From: Oceanobacillus sojae
Lineage (GTDB): Bacteria; Bacillota; Bacilli; Bacillales; Amphibacillaceae
Direction: 5' to 3'
Assembly (NCBI RefSeq): GCF_900162665.1
Contig: NZ_LT727811.1
Span: forward strand, 252,063 to 316,062
DNA: 64,000 nucleotides
Within the stretch, counting starts at the first letter, position 1. Each line of letters begins with the position of its first letter. The position numbers and the translations under genes were made by a program. The notes beneath the pieces are model-generated. The model ran no database searches. It was not told the origin of the DNA and saw only the letters and a program-made list of their open reading frames with translations. Shown here one piece after another: positions 33,328-42,335 of this stretch.

Positions 33328-34770
33328 ATGAGGAAATCGGCACAAATTTTTGCATTATTCTTATTTTTGTTTGTCGTTTTACCTGGAGCTGCTGGCGCAC
33401 AACCAAACAGCTTCCAAAAAGATCTGGATGTTTATTTAAAAGAAATTAGTACAGAACGAGGCTTTTCGGTTACAAAAGAAGATATTGAATTCTCTCTGTC
33501 TCTCTATGATTCCTATTTAGAGGAATTTGATACAGTCGAAGAGCTAAAAGAGTTCTTAGGAGAAGTAATCCGTAAAGATGGAAGTAATTTAAAACAAATT
33601 TATGATGATTATAATATTGACCAGGCTGCACTTGAAGCAACTTTATCTGAGTTTGAAGAAACTCTGGATGATTATGTTTTTTTAGATGACCTCGAGATGA
33701 ATATTGGATTTTATTTATATGTATTAACGCCAAGAGACCCTGATTTTGATCAAAAGCTGGCTGGTTATCTGGAAGAAGCAACAAATATTCGCGGTTTTCA
33801 AGTCACTCAGGCTCATATCGAAAGTTCTTTAGCTCTTTACGGGAGCAATTTGGAAGATTTTAAAACTATCGATGAGCTATCCGGTTTTATTGGAGAAATA
33901 ATCAACAAGGATTTAAGTAATGTTGGCCCCTATTTTGGAATCGGTCAAGAAGATATACTTAAACTTATTTCTGATAATGAATTGGATATAAACAATTATG
34001 TCTTCTTAGATGATTTATCCTACGATCTAGATGGAGAATTTATTTGGGAAGACAATGATTTCCTTGATCTGAGTTTTTTCATGCAGGAATTTGATTTAAC
34101 AGAAGACGAGCTGCTTCGGTTGGAAAAGCATATTTTCAGTATTCCTGGCATTACAAGCGATGAAACCATTGAGAAATTATTAAATTTAGCTGACCGGATG
34201 ATAGCATTTTCTGAATTTGAGAAAATTAAGGAACTAACGCCGGGGCAAGTTGGTGAATTAATGTCTATCTTCAATGAATTTCTTGACGTTCTCCAATTAC
34301 ATGCAGAATTTGTGCTTGTTACAGACCAGGGAGAAGAAAATCTGTCACTGGAAACATTATTCAATTTAACAAAGCTTGAAAATGCAGATTTAAAGGTTAA
34401 TATTTACAGCCTGCAGGGAGATTTTCTTGCTGATATAATTATTTCCGGGGAAATGGTAGATTCCGATACTGTTATTGATACTGGGAAAGCAATTCAAAAA
34501 GAGGTTCCCAAAGAATCAGAAACTGTAGTTATTAAAAGAATTGACAAAGAAACCCCAGCTGACAACGAAGCTTTATTTAAACCTGTATCACCAAAAACGA
34601 CTGAAGTGAAAGCTGAACCAGAATCACAAGCAGACCTAGATAAGAAAAAAGAAGCAAAGCTGCCTGATACCGCTTCGAACTATGCTGTGAAAGGGGTCTG
34701 GGGGCTGGCATTTATTATTGCCGGTGGTGCCCTGCTGTTCTTATCAAGAAAAAGAAAGCAAGGAGCATAA
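33328..34770 (+). CDS. Processed acidic surface protein with LPxTA sorting signal
   Basis: Secreted, very acidic protein of 480 residues. It has a signal peptide (cut near GAAGA, residue 24), two related blocks of about 100 residues starting at residues 28 and 143 (each with RGF.VT...IE.SL.LY, IGEI or LGEV, then YVFLDDL), a Lys/Glu/Pro linker, and a sorting signal LPDTA (445-449) followed by a membrane helix and RKRK tail. This matches the processed acidic LPxTA protein family of Bacillaceae, normally anchored by a class D sortase. No sortase gene is in the window. The biological role of the family is not known. Confidence 0.85.
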   Translation: MRKSAQIFALFLFLFVVLPGAAGAQPNSFQKDLDVYLKEISTERGFSVTKEDIEFSLSLYDSYLEEFDTVEELKEFLGEVIRKDGSNLKQIYDDYNIDQAALEATLSEFEETLDDYVFLDDLEMNIGFYLYVLTPRDPDFDQKLAGYLEEATNIRGFQVTQAHIESSLALYGSNLEDFKTIDELSGFIGEIINKDLSNVGPYFGIGQEDILKLISDNELDINNYVFLDDLSYDLDGEFIWEDNDFLDLSFFMQEFDLTEDELLRLEKHIFSIPGITSDETIEKLLNLADRMIAFSEFEKIKELTPGQVGELMSIFNEFLDVLQLHAEFVLVTDQGEENLSLETLFNLTKLENADLKVNIYSLQGDFLADIIISGEMVDSDTVIDTGKAIQKEVPKESETVVIKRIDKETPADNEALFKPVSPKTTEVKAEPESQADLDKKKEAKLPDTASNYAVKGVWGLAFIIAGGALLFLSRKRKQGA

Positions 34771-34889
34771 ACTATCTATTCCCTCAAGTTTCATTTATAT
34801 CGATTTTTCAAAAACCAATCAATAGAGTTCTAAATATATACATGTTATATTGAAGGAAAGCACACTTGATTGGAAAGGTGGAATGATGA

Positions 34890-35264
34890 ATGTCTATCGT
34901 ACTGCAGCGTATCTATGAAAAATCGAATGAGACAGGCTATCGGGTTTTAGTTGATTTAGTCTGGCCCCGGGGAATTTCAAAGAAAGAAGCAAAGCTGGAT
35001 GATTGGGCAAAAGAAGTAACACCTACACCAGACTTAAGAAAGTGGTTTAATCATGATCCTGAAAAATTTGAGGATTTTAAAAAAGCGTATAAAAAAGAAT
35101 TACTGAATGATGATGAAAAGATAAAAAAATTGGCTGAACTTCAGGACCTGCAAAAAAAACAACGTCTTATCTTATTGTACGCAGCCAAGGATAAAGAGCA
35201 TAATCATGCCCTGATCTTAAAGGAAGTTCTGGAAAGCGACTTGCCTTCATCTAAGTCAAATTAA
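34890..35264 (+). CDS. DUF488 (YeaO-like) protein
   Basis: Cytosolic protein of 124 residues with the DUF488 pattern: GYRVLVDLVWPRGISKKEAKLDDWAKEVTPTPDLRKWFNHDPEKFEDFKKAYKKEL, close to the common VDRLWPRG...APS..LRKWF.HDP form. The usual Arg before LWPRG is replaced by Leu here. Function is unknown. GGTGG lies eight bases before the ATG. It is separate from the acidic surface protein gene (120-base gap) and is followed by a strong terminator. Confidence 0.85.
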   Translation: MSIVLQRIYEKSNETGYRVLVDLVWPRGISKKEAKLDDWAKEVTPTPDLRKWFNHDPEKFEDFKKAYKKELLNDDEKIKKLAELQDLQKKQRLILLYAAKDKEHNHALILKEVLESDLPSSKSN

Positions 35265-35298
35265 ATTCACAGTTTGCCAAGCTATAATAGAACAGCAC

Positions 35299-35331
35299 AA
35301 AAGCGTACCTGAAAATACAGGGTACGCTTTT
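35299..35331. terminator. Bidirectional terminator
   Basis: AAAAGCGTACC (35299-35309) pairs with GGTACGCTTTT (35321-35331) between the convergent DUF488 and GntR genes. Confidence 0.92.
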
Positions 35332-35333
35332 AC

Positions 35334-36041
35334 TTATACATTAAAATTCACAATATACTTATGCAGGTCCGTACGATAATAAGCAACGGAATATTCTACC
35401 AGCCTGTCACGATCATCATATGAAAAACGTTCCCGCTGTAATAATGGCTGTAATTCAATCTCCAGCATCTCCGCAATTGCCGGCTCCGGAACAGAAACAC
35501 TGAATTCATCCTTAAACCGGTAAAAACGAATTCCTTCCTGATACAGCATGTCATATAATGAATTCACAAATACATTGGGGTCATTTGGCAACGTAATAGA
35601 CGATGGGATATAATGCCTGAAATGGATATATGGCTCTTCATTTAAGGTATAAAGACGCTCCACACAATATGCACCATCTCCTGCTAACGTACTGACCTGC
35701 GGCATGATATCCTCTACTTTGTTAACCTCGATCAATTTTTTACCTAAATGATGACCTTCTCCAATCAGATATTCAGAAAAACGCTGTCCCTTCGAAAGCT
35801 TAGAAACAGCCTGGTTAGCAAGTACTGTAGTACCAATACCGCTTCTTTTCTCCACATATCCCTCCTGAGCTAATTGCTCTACCGCCCTGCGGATTGTAAT
35901 TTTACTTACTTCAAATTCTTTTTCCAGTTCCGGTTCTGAGGGGATTAAGCTGTTTTTAGGGTACTGGCCGCTGATAATCCTTTCCTTCAATATATCCTTT
36001 ACCTGCAAGTATAAAGATCCCTGTCTTAAATTTAGCTTCAT
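35334..36041 (-). CDS. GntR/HutC-family regulator with UTRA domain
   Basis: Regulator of 235 residues. Winged helix LYLQVKDILKERIISGQYPKNSLIPSEPELEKEFEVSKITIRRAVEQLAQEGYVEKRSGIGTTV, then a UTRA domain. The longer frame to 36110 lacks a start signal; the ATG at 36041 has AAAGGTAGAG before it and gives the family-like MKLNLRQGSLY. It is the last gene in the leftward oligosaccharide locus, behind the deacetylase, and is the best candidate to bind the 15-base palindromes at 42241 and 45345. Confidence 0.88.
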   Translation of the reverse strand: MKLNLRQGSLYLQVKDILKERIISGQYPKNSLIPSEPELEKEFEVSKITIRRAVEQLAQEGYVEKRSGIGTTVLANQAVSKLSKGQRFSEYLIGEGHHLGKKLIEVNKVEDIMPQVSTLAGDGAYCVERLYTLNEEPYIHFRHYIPSSITLPNDPNVFVNSLYDMLYQEGIRFYRFKDEFSVSVPEPAIAEMLEIELQPLLQRERFSYDDRDRLVEYSVAYYRTDLHKYIVNFNV

Positions 36042-36323
36042 TGTAATCTCTACCTTTCTGTATCCAAATCCACTGATCCGTTCGGTGCCTAAACTCCCGC
36101 ATAGTACCATGTGATGTCTTATTATAGCTAAGAGTGAATAATTATCCTATAAGCTTTAGTATAAGTATAACGAAAGCTGCCATTCTGTAAATGTTTTTTC
36201 CGTATTTCCTCTTATTGTATCAGTAATCATAGCTACACTAAACTTTGTAGTCAAGAGAAATAATAAACAATTAAATATAGTACCTGTTCCATCACATAAA
36301 ACAACGAAAAATATATCTACTCT

Positions 36324-37445
36324 CTATACTTCGCAGGAATAATGCTTCTCGAGTTCAATATACTCACCGCCAAGAAAAACTGCCTGCGGTTTAATTACTT
36401 GACTCGTTATGATTTCATTTCCTAAAGAATCTGTCAGTATCTTCGTTTCCTTTTCTACTGTAAAAAATGTAAATTCTGCATAAGAGCCGCTATTAAAATT
36501 TCCCAGCCGGGGCCGATTTAAAATTTGCGCAGGTGTCTCTGTCACTGCCCGGATAATAGTTTCCAATGAATAACCTAATGTTAGAAACTTGGTTAATGTG
36601 TCAGCCATACTGTATACAGGTCCATTTATCTGATTATCCTCATAAATATCTGTACTGATTGTATCAAAAAATATTCCGGTTTCCTTTGCTTTTTTTGCAA
36701 TCTGAAATGAAAAGCTTGATTTCCCGTGACCGACATCAAGATAGACTCCTCTTTGTACAGCGTCAGCCAGAGCAGGGTCGACCTCCCCGTTATTCTGGAA
36801 AATATGATTAGGACTTTTCCCATGATAACAGTGTGTAAGAATATCCCCTTTATTTAACAGAGATAGGATCTCATCCAGCATTGGCGGTGCACTGCCAATA
36901 TGAACCATCAACGGTTTATTTAACGTTGTACTGTACTTTACCGCAAGCTGCAGCGGCTTTAATCCACTATCACCTATTACACTTGCACTCATTCTTGCTT
37001 TTAAGCCGATAATAAAAGAAGGATAAGCATTCGCAGTATCTCGTATTGCCTCCCAGGAGATGCTATCTAAGTTTGCTAATTCATCTATTCGTTCTAAGCC
37101 AACCCTTGAAACATTCAGGAATGCAAGCACCCTTGTTCTTGCTGTTTTAGCAATTTTGTAAAATTCCTCTATCGTATTTGCACCGCTGCTGCCGGCATCA
37201 ACTACAGTTGTGACACCAGTTTGATAACCTATTTTATCAGGAGAGGCACAATAAGGCTTATACTTCGGAAAAGCGTGTGTATGTAAATCAATCCATCCGG
37301 GGGAAGCATACATTCCTTCCGCATCTAACAGTACTGGATAGAAGCCTTCTGCATTTGCAACTATATCTTTAATTCGCCCATTTTCTATTAAAATATCTGT
37401 TTTTTGTCCATTTGTCAGCAATACATTTTTAATCACTTGTATCAT
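36324..37445 (-). CDS. Amidohydrolase/deacetylase-family metallohydrolase
   Basis: TIM-barrel metalloenzyme of 373 residues of the EF_0837/Atu3266 group, whose tested members deacetylate N-acetyl-D-amino acids or related compounds. Metal ligands are visible: WIDLHTHAFP, the lysine in IGLKARMSAS expected to be carboxylated, HIGSAPP, THCYHG, VGHGKSSF and DTISTDIY. GGAGGGGGG stands before the ATG. It follows YesL and the ABC permeases with short gaps, so it probably acts on a product of the imported, perhaps N-acetylated, sugar. The 282-base gap to the GntR gene shows nothing clear. Confidence 0.83.
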   Translation of the reverse strand: MIQVIKNVLLTNGQKTDILIENGRIKDIVANAEGFYPVLLDAEGMYASPGWIDLHTHAFPKYKPYCASPDKIGYQTGVTTVVDAGSSGANTIEEFYKIAKTARTRVLAFLNVSRVGLERIDELANLDSISWEAIRDTANAYPSFIIGLKARMSASVIGDSGLKPLQLAVKYSTTLNKPLMVHIGSAPPMLDEILSLLNKGDILTHCYHGKSPNHIFQNNGEVDPALADAVQRGVYLDVGHGKSSFSFQIAKKAKETGIFFDTISTDIYEDNQINGPVYSMADTLTKFLTLGYSLETIIRAVTETPAQILNRPRLGNFNSGSYAEFTFFTVEKETKILTDSLGNEIITSQVIKPQAVFLGGEYIELEKHYSCEV

Positions 37446-37500
37446 CGTCCATCCCCCCTCCGCTCCATGCTATTTCTTATTTCTATATTTCTTTCTTTAT

Positions 37501-38118
37501 TTATATTGCCGCTTCATACTTGGAAAATGTTTTAGATACTCCCCAAGTAATAAAGTAAGCAGAAAGGCTGCCGCCAAAAAAGAAAAGCACTGCCGGGAAT
37601 ACTTGGAAGATAAAATAGCCGGCCAAGCCGATACAAGCTAGTAAAAACACAGTGAGAATCGGGTGAACAATAGATACAATCAGCGGCCATTTTAAGTATT
37701 GCATCGCTTTCAAATCAAAATGAACATATATCGGGAATAAATAAATTACGAGCATAGCCAATAAAGCAAAGACGATAACGATAGAAAATTGGGCCATCTG
37801 ATAGACTAATGCGCTTTGTGCACCAAGAATTTGAAATTGAATGGAAAAGAAATATCCAAGCAGAAACAGAATGATTCCAATACTGTTTGCTTTCCAAAAT
37901 TCCTTACGATAAACTCCCCAAAACGTTGTAAAAATCGGAACCTCGTCCTCGCCTCTCTGCCACTTACGGACAATAGCAAACATCGCAACAGTTGCAGGCA
38001 TGATTCCAAAGAAAAGAAGACCTGCAATCGTAAATAGAACCCATAATATATTCAGATAGGCGAGACGGGTTATCCAAATTGCAAATATATAATATCCACG
38101 AGCTACTTCTGCCATCAT
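37501..38118 (-). CDS. YesL-like DUF624 membrane protein
   Basis: Membrane protein of 205 residues with five or six helices. FTIAGLLFFGIMPATVAMFAIVRKWQRGEDEVPIFTTFWGVYRKEFWKAN is the DUF624 signature region. YesL-like proteins go with LplB/LplC-type sugar permeases (as in the B. subtilis rhamnogalacturonan locus), but their function is not known. The two adjacent ATGs at 38118 and 38115 share a GGAGAGG site. It follows the second permease gene by 44 bases. Confidence 0.85.
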   Translation of the reverse strand: MMAEVARGYYIFAIWITRLAYLNILWVLFTIAGLLFFGIMPATVAMFAIVRKWQRGEDEVPIFTTFWGVYRKEFWKANSIGIILFLLGYFFSIQFQILGAQSALVYQMAQFSIVIVFALLAMLVIYLFPIYVHFDLKAMQYLKWPLIVSIVHPILTVFLLACIGLAGYFIFQVFPAVLFFFGGSLSAYFITWGVSKTFSKYEAAI

Positions 38119-38162
38119 AACCTCTCCTTTTCTTTAAAAATATGAGCTGGCGTAAATCTGGT

Positions 38163-39059
38163 TTATTCCTTCACTGACCCAATCAAAACACCTTTTACAA
38201 AAAAGCGCTGTAAAAACGGATAAACAATAAGTAACGGCAAAGCAGATACAATGATAACCGCATATTTTACAAGGGACGCTGTCTTTATCTGATCTGCAAA
38301 GGATTGAGCACTTCCTGCAGCACTGGACGCACTGTCGGCACTTACTTCATTCAATATCAAAATCTGCCGCAGTATGAGCTGGAGCGGGAATTTATCCTCC
38401 GTCCTCAAATAAATCAATGCATTAAAATATTGGTTCCATAATGCGACACCGTGGAATAATGCCATAACTGCAATAATCGGCATGGATAGTGGTAAAACTA
38501 CTTTGAAAAATAAATAGATATCACTAGCCCCGTCAATTTTAGCTGCTTCCACCAGCTGATCAGGTATTGTCTGCTGGAAGAAGGTTCTTGCAACTAAGAT
38601 AGACCAGGCACCTACTACTCCAGGGATAACAATTGCCCACATTGTATCCAGCATTTGCAGATTGCGGACTACTAAATACGTAGGAATTAAACCTCCGTTA
38701 AATAGCATAGTAAATAATATAAACCATAGCCAGGCCTTCTTGCCCATCAATTCTTTCCGTGATAACGCATAGGCTGCCGGTAAGAGAACAAACAAGTGAA
38801 CAATAACACCGACCACTGTGTAAATAATTGTATTTTTATATCCTATCCAAATAGCATCATTCTGAAATACACGTTGAAAGCCTTCGAATGTCACATCTAC
38901 CGGCCATAACCACATCTTTCCTGTATTTACAGCATGGGGATCACTAATCGACGCACTAATCACAAATATTAGTGGATAAATAATGATTATCGTTATAAGC
39001 AAGACAAATAGAAAATTGAGTCGATCAAAGGCTTTATCCGACAAACTGAATTTTGACAT
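38163..39059 (-). CDS. Sugar ABC transporter permease, LplC/YtcP type
   Basis: Membrane subunit of 298 residues with six helices and the EAA loop VEAAKIDGASDIYLFFKVVLPLSMPI, which contacts the ATPase. The start DRLNFLFVLLITIIIIYPLIFVISASISDPHAV is typical of the LplC/YtcP branch for complex oligosaccharides. It pairs with the upstream permease (gap 15). No ATPase gene is nearby, so a shared MsmX-type ATPase is expected. Confidence 0.92.
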   Translation of the reverse strand: MSKFSLSDKAFDRLNFLFVLLITIIIIYPLIFVISASISDPHAVNTGKMWLWPVDVTFEGFQRVFQNDAIWIGYKNTIIYTVVGVIVHLFVLLPAAYALSRKELMGKKAWLWFILFTMLFNGGLIPTYLVVRNLQMLDTMWAIVIPGVVGAWSILVARTFFQQTIPDQLVEAAKIDGASDIYLFFKVVLPLSMPIIAVMALFHGVALWNQYFNALIYLRTEDKFPLQLILRQILILNEVSADSASSAAGSAQSFADQIKTASLVKYAVIIVSALPLLIVYPFLQRFFVKGVLIGSVKE

Positions 39060-39074
39060 CAGGCATCTCCTTCC

Positions 39075-40010
39075 CTACCATAGGCTGTTCTCACTGACTT
39101 TTCGAGCAATTTGGTTTACGGTAATTAAAAGGACAATATTAATAGCTGATTCAAATAATCCTACAGCAGCAGCAAAGCTGTATTGACCTTCCAATATACC
39201 AGTCTCATACACAAACGTCTGAATAACATCAGAAGTCTCTGAGTTCAGTGTATTTTGCATCAAGAGTACTTTCTCAAAACCAATTTGCATGAAATTCCCG
39301 ATATTTAAAATAAATAAAATCACAATTGTCGGCATAATACTTGGAATATTAATTCTCAAAATGCGCTGCATGCGCGTTGCACCATCTACTTTTGCAGCTT
39401 CATGAAGTTCCGGATTTACGCCTGCCAGCGCAGCCAGATAAATAATTGTACTCCATCCCAGTGTCTGCCATTGGCCGGACCATACAAAGATATGACGGAA
39501 CCAGTCCGGGCTTGTTAGAAATGGGATTGAATCTATTCCAAGTGCACGCAATAAGTGGTTTATTAAACCCGTATTCGGATCCAGAAAAGCTACAAGCATT
39601 CCAACAACGACTACAACAGAAATAAAATGCGGTGCGTAAGTTAAAGTCTGTGTCCATTTTTTAAATGCACCATTTCTGAGTTCATTGAATGCCAGAGCTA
39701 AAATAATCGGTAACGGGAACAATACAAGCATATACAGGTTTAAAATGATGGTATTTTTGAGCAGCCTCCAAAAATAATAAGAACTGAAGAAACGCTCAAA
39801 GTGTTCAAATCCTACCCATTCACTTCCCCAGATACCAAGTGTCGCAAAATAATCTTTAAAGGCAATCTGCACGCCGTACATCGGAATATAATGAAATATA
39901 AAAAAGTACAAAAAGACTGGCATCATGAAAAGGTAAAGCTGCCAGTTACGCTGAAAACTCTTCTTGATTGTGGCTCTTTTACCCCTTTGTATGGATTGGT
40001 CTTTTGCCAT
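39075..40010 (-). CDS. Sugar ABC transporter permease, LplB/YteP type
   Basis: Membrane subunit of 311 residues. It shows the LplB-type start WQLYLFMMPVFLYFFIFHYIPMYGVQIAFKDY, and the EAA loop HEAAKVDGATRMQRILRINIPSIMPT. It is the first of the permease genes after the binding protein gene, from which it is separated by a 380-base gap with hairpins. That gap may lower expression of the permeases relative to the binding protein. Confidence 0.92.
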   Translation of the reverse strand: MAKDQSIQRGKRATIKKSFQRNWQLYLFMMPVFLYFFIFHYIPMYGVQIAFKDYFATLGIWGSEWVGFEHFERFFSSYYFWRLLKNTIILNLYMLVLFPLPIILALAFNELRNGAFKKWTQTLTYAPHFISVVVVVGMLVAFLDPNTGLINHLLRALGIDSIPFLTSPDWFRHIFVWSGQWQTLGWSTIIYLAALAGVNPELHEAAKVDGATRMQRILRINIPSIMPTIVILFILNIGNFMQIGFEKVLLMQNTLNSETSDVIQTFVYETGILEGQYSFAAAVGLFESAINIVLLITVNQIARKVSENSLW

Positions 40011-40147
40011 CTTTCAGTAGACCTCCTTCTTCATATGGAATACTGCAATTAGGTTGTGAACATCATCGCAGCAAAATCCTGTTTTCACGTCTTATGTAAC
40101 CCAAACTCATGATGTATCATATATCTGCTTCTTATTATTTTCTTTAG

Positions 40148-40174
40148 AAAGACCAAGAAAATCACTTGGTCTTT
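40148..40174 (-). other. Hairpin in the binding protein-permease gap
   Basis: AAAGACCAAG (40148-40157) pairs with CTTGGTCTTT (40165-40174). No U run follows on the minus strand, so a processing or stability role is as likely as termination. Confidence 0.4.
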
Positions 40175-40196
40175 AAAATACTGATATTCTTGCCAT

Positions 40197-40376
40197 GGAG
40201 ATGTCCGCTACGGGAAGTCGCTTTCCGCGGGCAACGCCTCAGCATTTTATACTTTCTTACTCTTTTAAAAAAAGAGAGGGCATGAGATATACTGCCCTCT
40301 CTATGTGATATTTAACGGGATGCTTTCCCTGTTAAAGGGGAAGGATCACATGTCGACCCACTGCTCCCGCGAAACG
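40197..40376. repeat. Remnant of a dispersed Bacillaceae intergenic repeat
   Basis: GTCCGCTACGGGAAGTCGCT followed by TTCCGCGGGC and CTCAGC at the left, and GTCGAC...CTCCCGCG at the right, resemble the two ends of a GC-rich repeat I recall from many Bacillaceae intergenic regions. Its interior is replaced by AT-rich DNA and a terminator hairpin. Base composition differs sharply from the surroundings. Confidence 0.45.
40266..40302 (-). terminator. Terminator after the binding protein gene
   Basis: AGAGAGGGCA (40273-40282) pairs with TGCCCTCTCT (40293-40302). On the minus strand seven U follow. It ends most transcripts after the binding protein gene; leak-through would feed the permeases. Confidence 0.85.
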
Positions 40377-40390
40377 AATTATTCTACGAT

Positions 40391-42010
40391 TTAGTTAGAT
40401 TGATAACGATCATATGCAGCCTGGTAAACTTCCAGTAATTCTTCCATCCCCATCTGCTCAATCGTTTGGACATAATTATCCCATTCATCTAAATCTTCAT
40501 CACCTGTAATAAATTTGTCGCGCATTTCTTCTACATACTTGTTAATATCTTCCCCTGTAGATTGAAGGATACGATTTTCCTCATCTGTAAACGTAAATCT
40601 TGGCCATACTTCATCAATTACCTGCGGTTGGATTTTTTCAGCAGCTTCCAATGATTGCGGTGCTGTTTCTCCACCCTGGAAGTAATCTTCTTTAATAATT
40701 CCGCTGATAGAACCAAGCCATGTCAGATCTTGTGCAATTGCTTGTTCAAATGTCATGTCTCCTTCTGGATTTAAGATATGATCACTATAAACAGTTTCTC
40801 CATCTTCAACTTCAAATGTTTCTCCTTCAACACCCATGTAATAAAGCTCTGCACCTTCATCACCATAGAAATAATCCATCCATCGTACAGTTGCCTCCGG
40901 GTTCGGGTTATCACTGGAAATAACCAGGTTGGCAGGATCCCATACAGAAGAGGAAAGCTTATTATAAGACTGATATCCATCAGGACCTTCTAAAGCTGCT
41001 AAACTATTATATTGAGAACCGATTTCTTCTCCAAACAGCTCAATTGGATCATAGAAAATCATGCTGCCATATAAATTATCTGATGCATTGGCAAGGAATT
41101 GTCCCCACTCAATGGTAAAAATACTCTGATCGATTAAACCTTCTTCATAAAGCATATTAATATATTCCATCATATCTCTATATTCATCTGTTGTTGCATA
41201 GTAACGGACTTTGGAATCATCATTTGGATCCAAGTCCAGGTTCGTATTTGATGGACCATAATTCATAACTCCAAATGATCCGGACAGCCATTGAACAAGC
41301 TCAATGATTGCTGTTCCTCCATAAGGAATCGTATTTCCATTGCCTGCCGGATCAAGCTCTTTTACAGCTTTTAAGTATTCATAGAATTCTCCTGTTGTTT
41401 CTGGGATATCCATATCCAGCTCTTCTAACCAATCTTCATTAATCCAAGGCCTTGCACTTAGTCGTAAAGAAAGAAAATCCTCTTCAATTAAGGCCGGCAT
41501 AGAATAAATATTGCCATCCGGGAAAGTGATTGCTTTTTCAATTGTCGGATCACTTTCCATAAGTTCTTTTAAATTTGGCGCATACTCATCGATTAAGTCA
41601 TTTAATGCTAAAAAAGAACCCTGAGAACCATAACGTAATAAATCTGTATTCGTCAGCTGTGCTAAAAAGAAAGCATCCGGCAGGTCGCCGCTTCCTAATG
41701 CCAGGTTTCGGTTTTCCTCTAAAGCATCCGGGCTGACCAGGTTCCAATTTACGTCAACATTTGTTAAATCTCTGTACTCATTCCAAATTAAAATATCATT
41801 CCAGTCATTGCCTTCATTCTGTGCAGGCTTGTTCGCAAAGAAGGTGAGCTCTAATTCATCATCAACAATCGGAAATCCTTCCGCATTGACGTTATCCCCG
41901 CTTGCTGCTTCTCCTTCCTTGCTGTCACTATCACCATCATCATTGCTGCACGCGTATAAAGCGCTTACAAAAGCAAGAGTTGCTATTAGAAAAAATAATT
42001 TCTTTAACAT
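40391..42010 (-). CDS. Extracellular solute-binding lipoprotein, LplA/YtcQ type
   Basis: Sugar-binding lipoprotein of 539 residues. The signal peptide ends in the lipobox LYAC (Cys21), followed by an Asp/Ser/Glu-rich linker. The fold is the large family 1 type that works with LplB/LplC permeases: WNDILIWNEYRDLTNVDVNWNLV, LGSGDLPDAFFLAQLTN, and NEDWLEELDMDIPETTGEFYEYLKA. The frame extends to 42058 but AAAGGGGG is placed for the ATG at 42010. The gene has its own strong promoter with an adjoining palindrome. Oligosaccharides with GlcNAc are the likely ligand because a GH20 gene lies upstream. Confidence 0.9.
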   Translation of the reverse strand: MLKKLFFLIATLAFVSALYACSNDDGDSDSKEGEAASGDNVNAEGFPIVDDELELTFFANKPAQNEGNDWNDILIWNEYRDLTNVDVNWNLVSPDALEENRNLALGSGDLPDAFFLAQLTNTDLLRYGSQGSFLALNDLIDEYAPNLKELMESDPTIEKAITFPDGNIYSMPALIEEDFLSLRLSARPWINEDWLEELDMDIPETTGEFYEYLKAVKELDPAGNGNTIPYGGTAIIELVQWLSGSFGVMNYGPSNTNLDLDPNDDSKVRYYATTDEYRDMMEYINMLYEEGLIDQSIFTIEWGQFLANASDNLYGSMIFYDPIELFGEEIGSQYNSLAALEGPDGYQSYNKLSSSVWDPANLVISSDNPNPEATVRWMDYFYGDEGAELYYMGVEGETFEVEDGETVYSDHILNPEGDMTFEQAIAQDLTWLGSISGIIKEDYFQGGETAPQSLEAAEKIQPQVIDEVWPRFTFTDEENRILQSTGEDINKYVEEMRDKFITGDEDLDEWDNYVQTIEQMGMEELLEVYQAAYDRYQSN

Positions 42011-42080
42011 AATGAACCCCCTTTTTAAGTAGGAAAAATGTAAAACGAGTTCCCGCATAATGCGGTCACTTCTACGTTTA

Positions 42081-42093
42081 CCATACGGTATGG
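42081..42093. other. Palindrome in the binding protein leader
   Basis: CCATACGGTATGG is a perfect 13-base palindrome about G42087, in the leader of the binding protein gene, downstream of the promoter. Confidence 0.35.
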
Positions 42094-42211
42094 ACGGCTT
42101 TAATAGAAGTTTCTTTTACAATCAGACATATCTTCTATATTTCACTATTTTAATCTACCACTCCTTTACTAAATTAATACTCTTAGATGCGTATTATTTT
42201 GCTTATTCAAA

Positions 42212-42240
42212 ATAGTATCACTATTTTTTAAAAGTGTCAA
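42212..42240 (-). promoter_or_regulatory. Sigma-A promoter of the binding protein gene
   Basis: Minus-strand TTGACA (42235-42240), 17-base spacer, TACTAT (42212-42217). The leader to the ATG is about 195 bases. Confidence 0.75.
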
Positions 42241-42255
42241 CATAACATTATAATG
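42241..42255. promoter_or_regulatory. Shared palindromic element 1 (candidate GntR operator)
   Basis: CATAACATTATAATG abuts the -35 of the binding protein promoter. A copy with one base different lies at 45345-45359 before the GH20 gene. Confidence 0.55.
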
Positions 42256-42335
42256 ATTAAGATGAATTTTTTGTCTCTTTTTGTAGAACCAGCTCTAAAA
42301 CTTTAACATCACTTTTCAAGAGTCCGTCTCAATAG

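Noticed and set aside
37816-38037. Frames opposite and within the YesL gene
   Set aside because: They are shadows of the DUF624 coding region in other phases.
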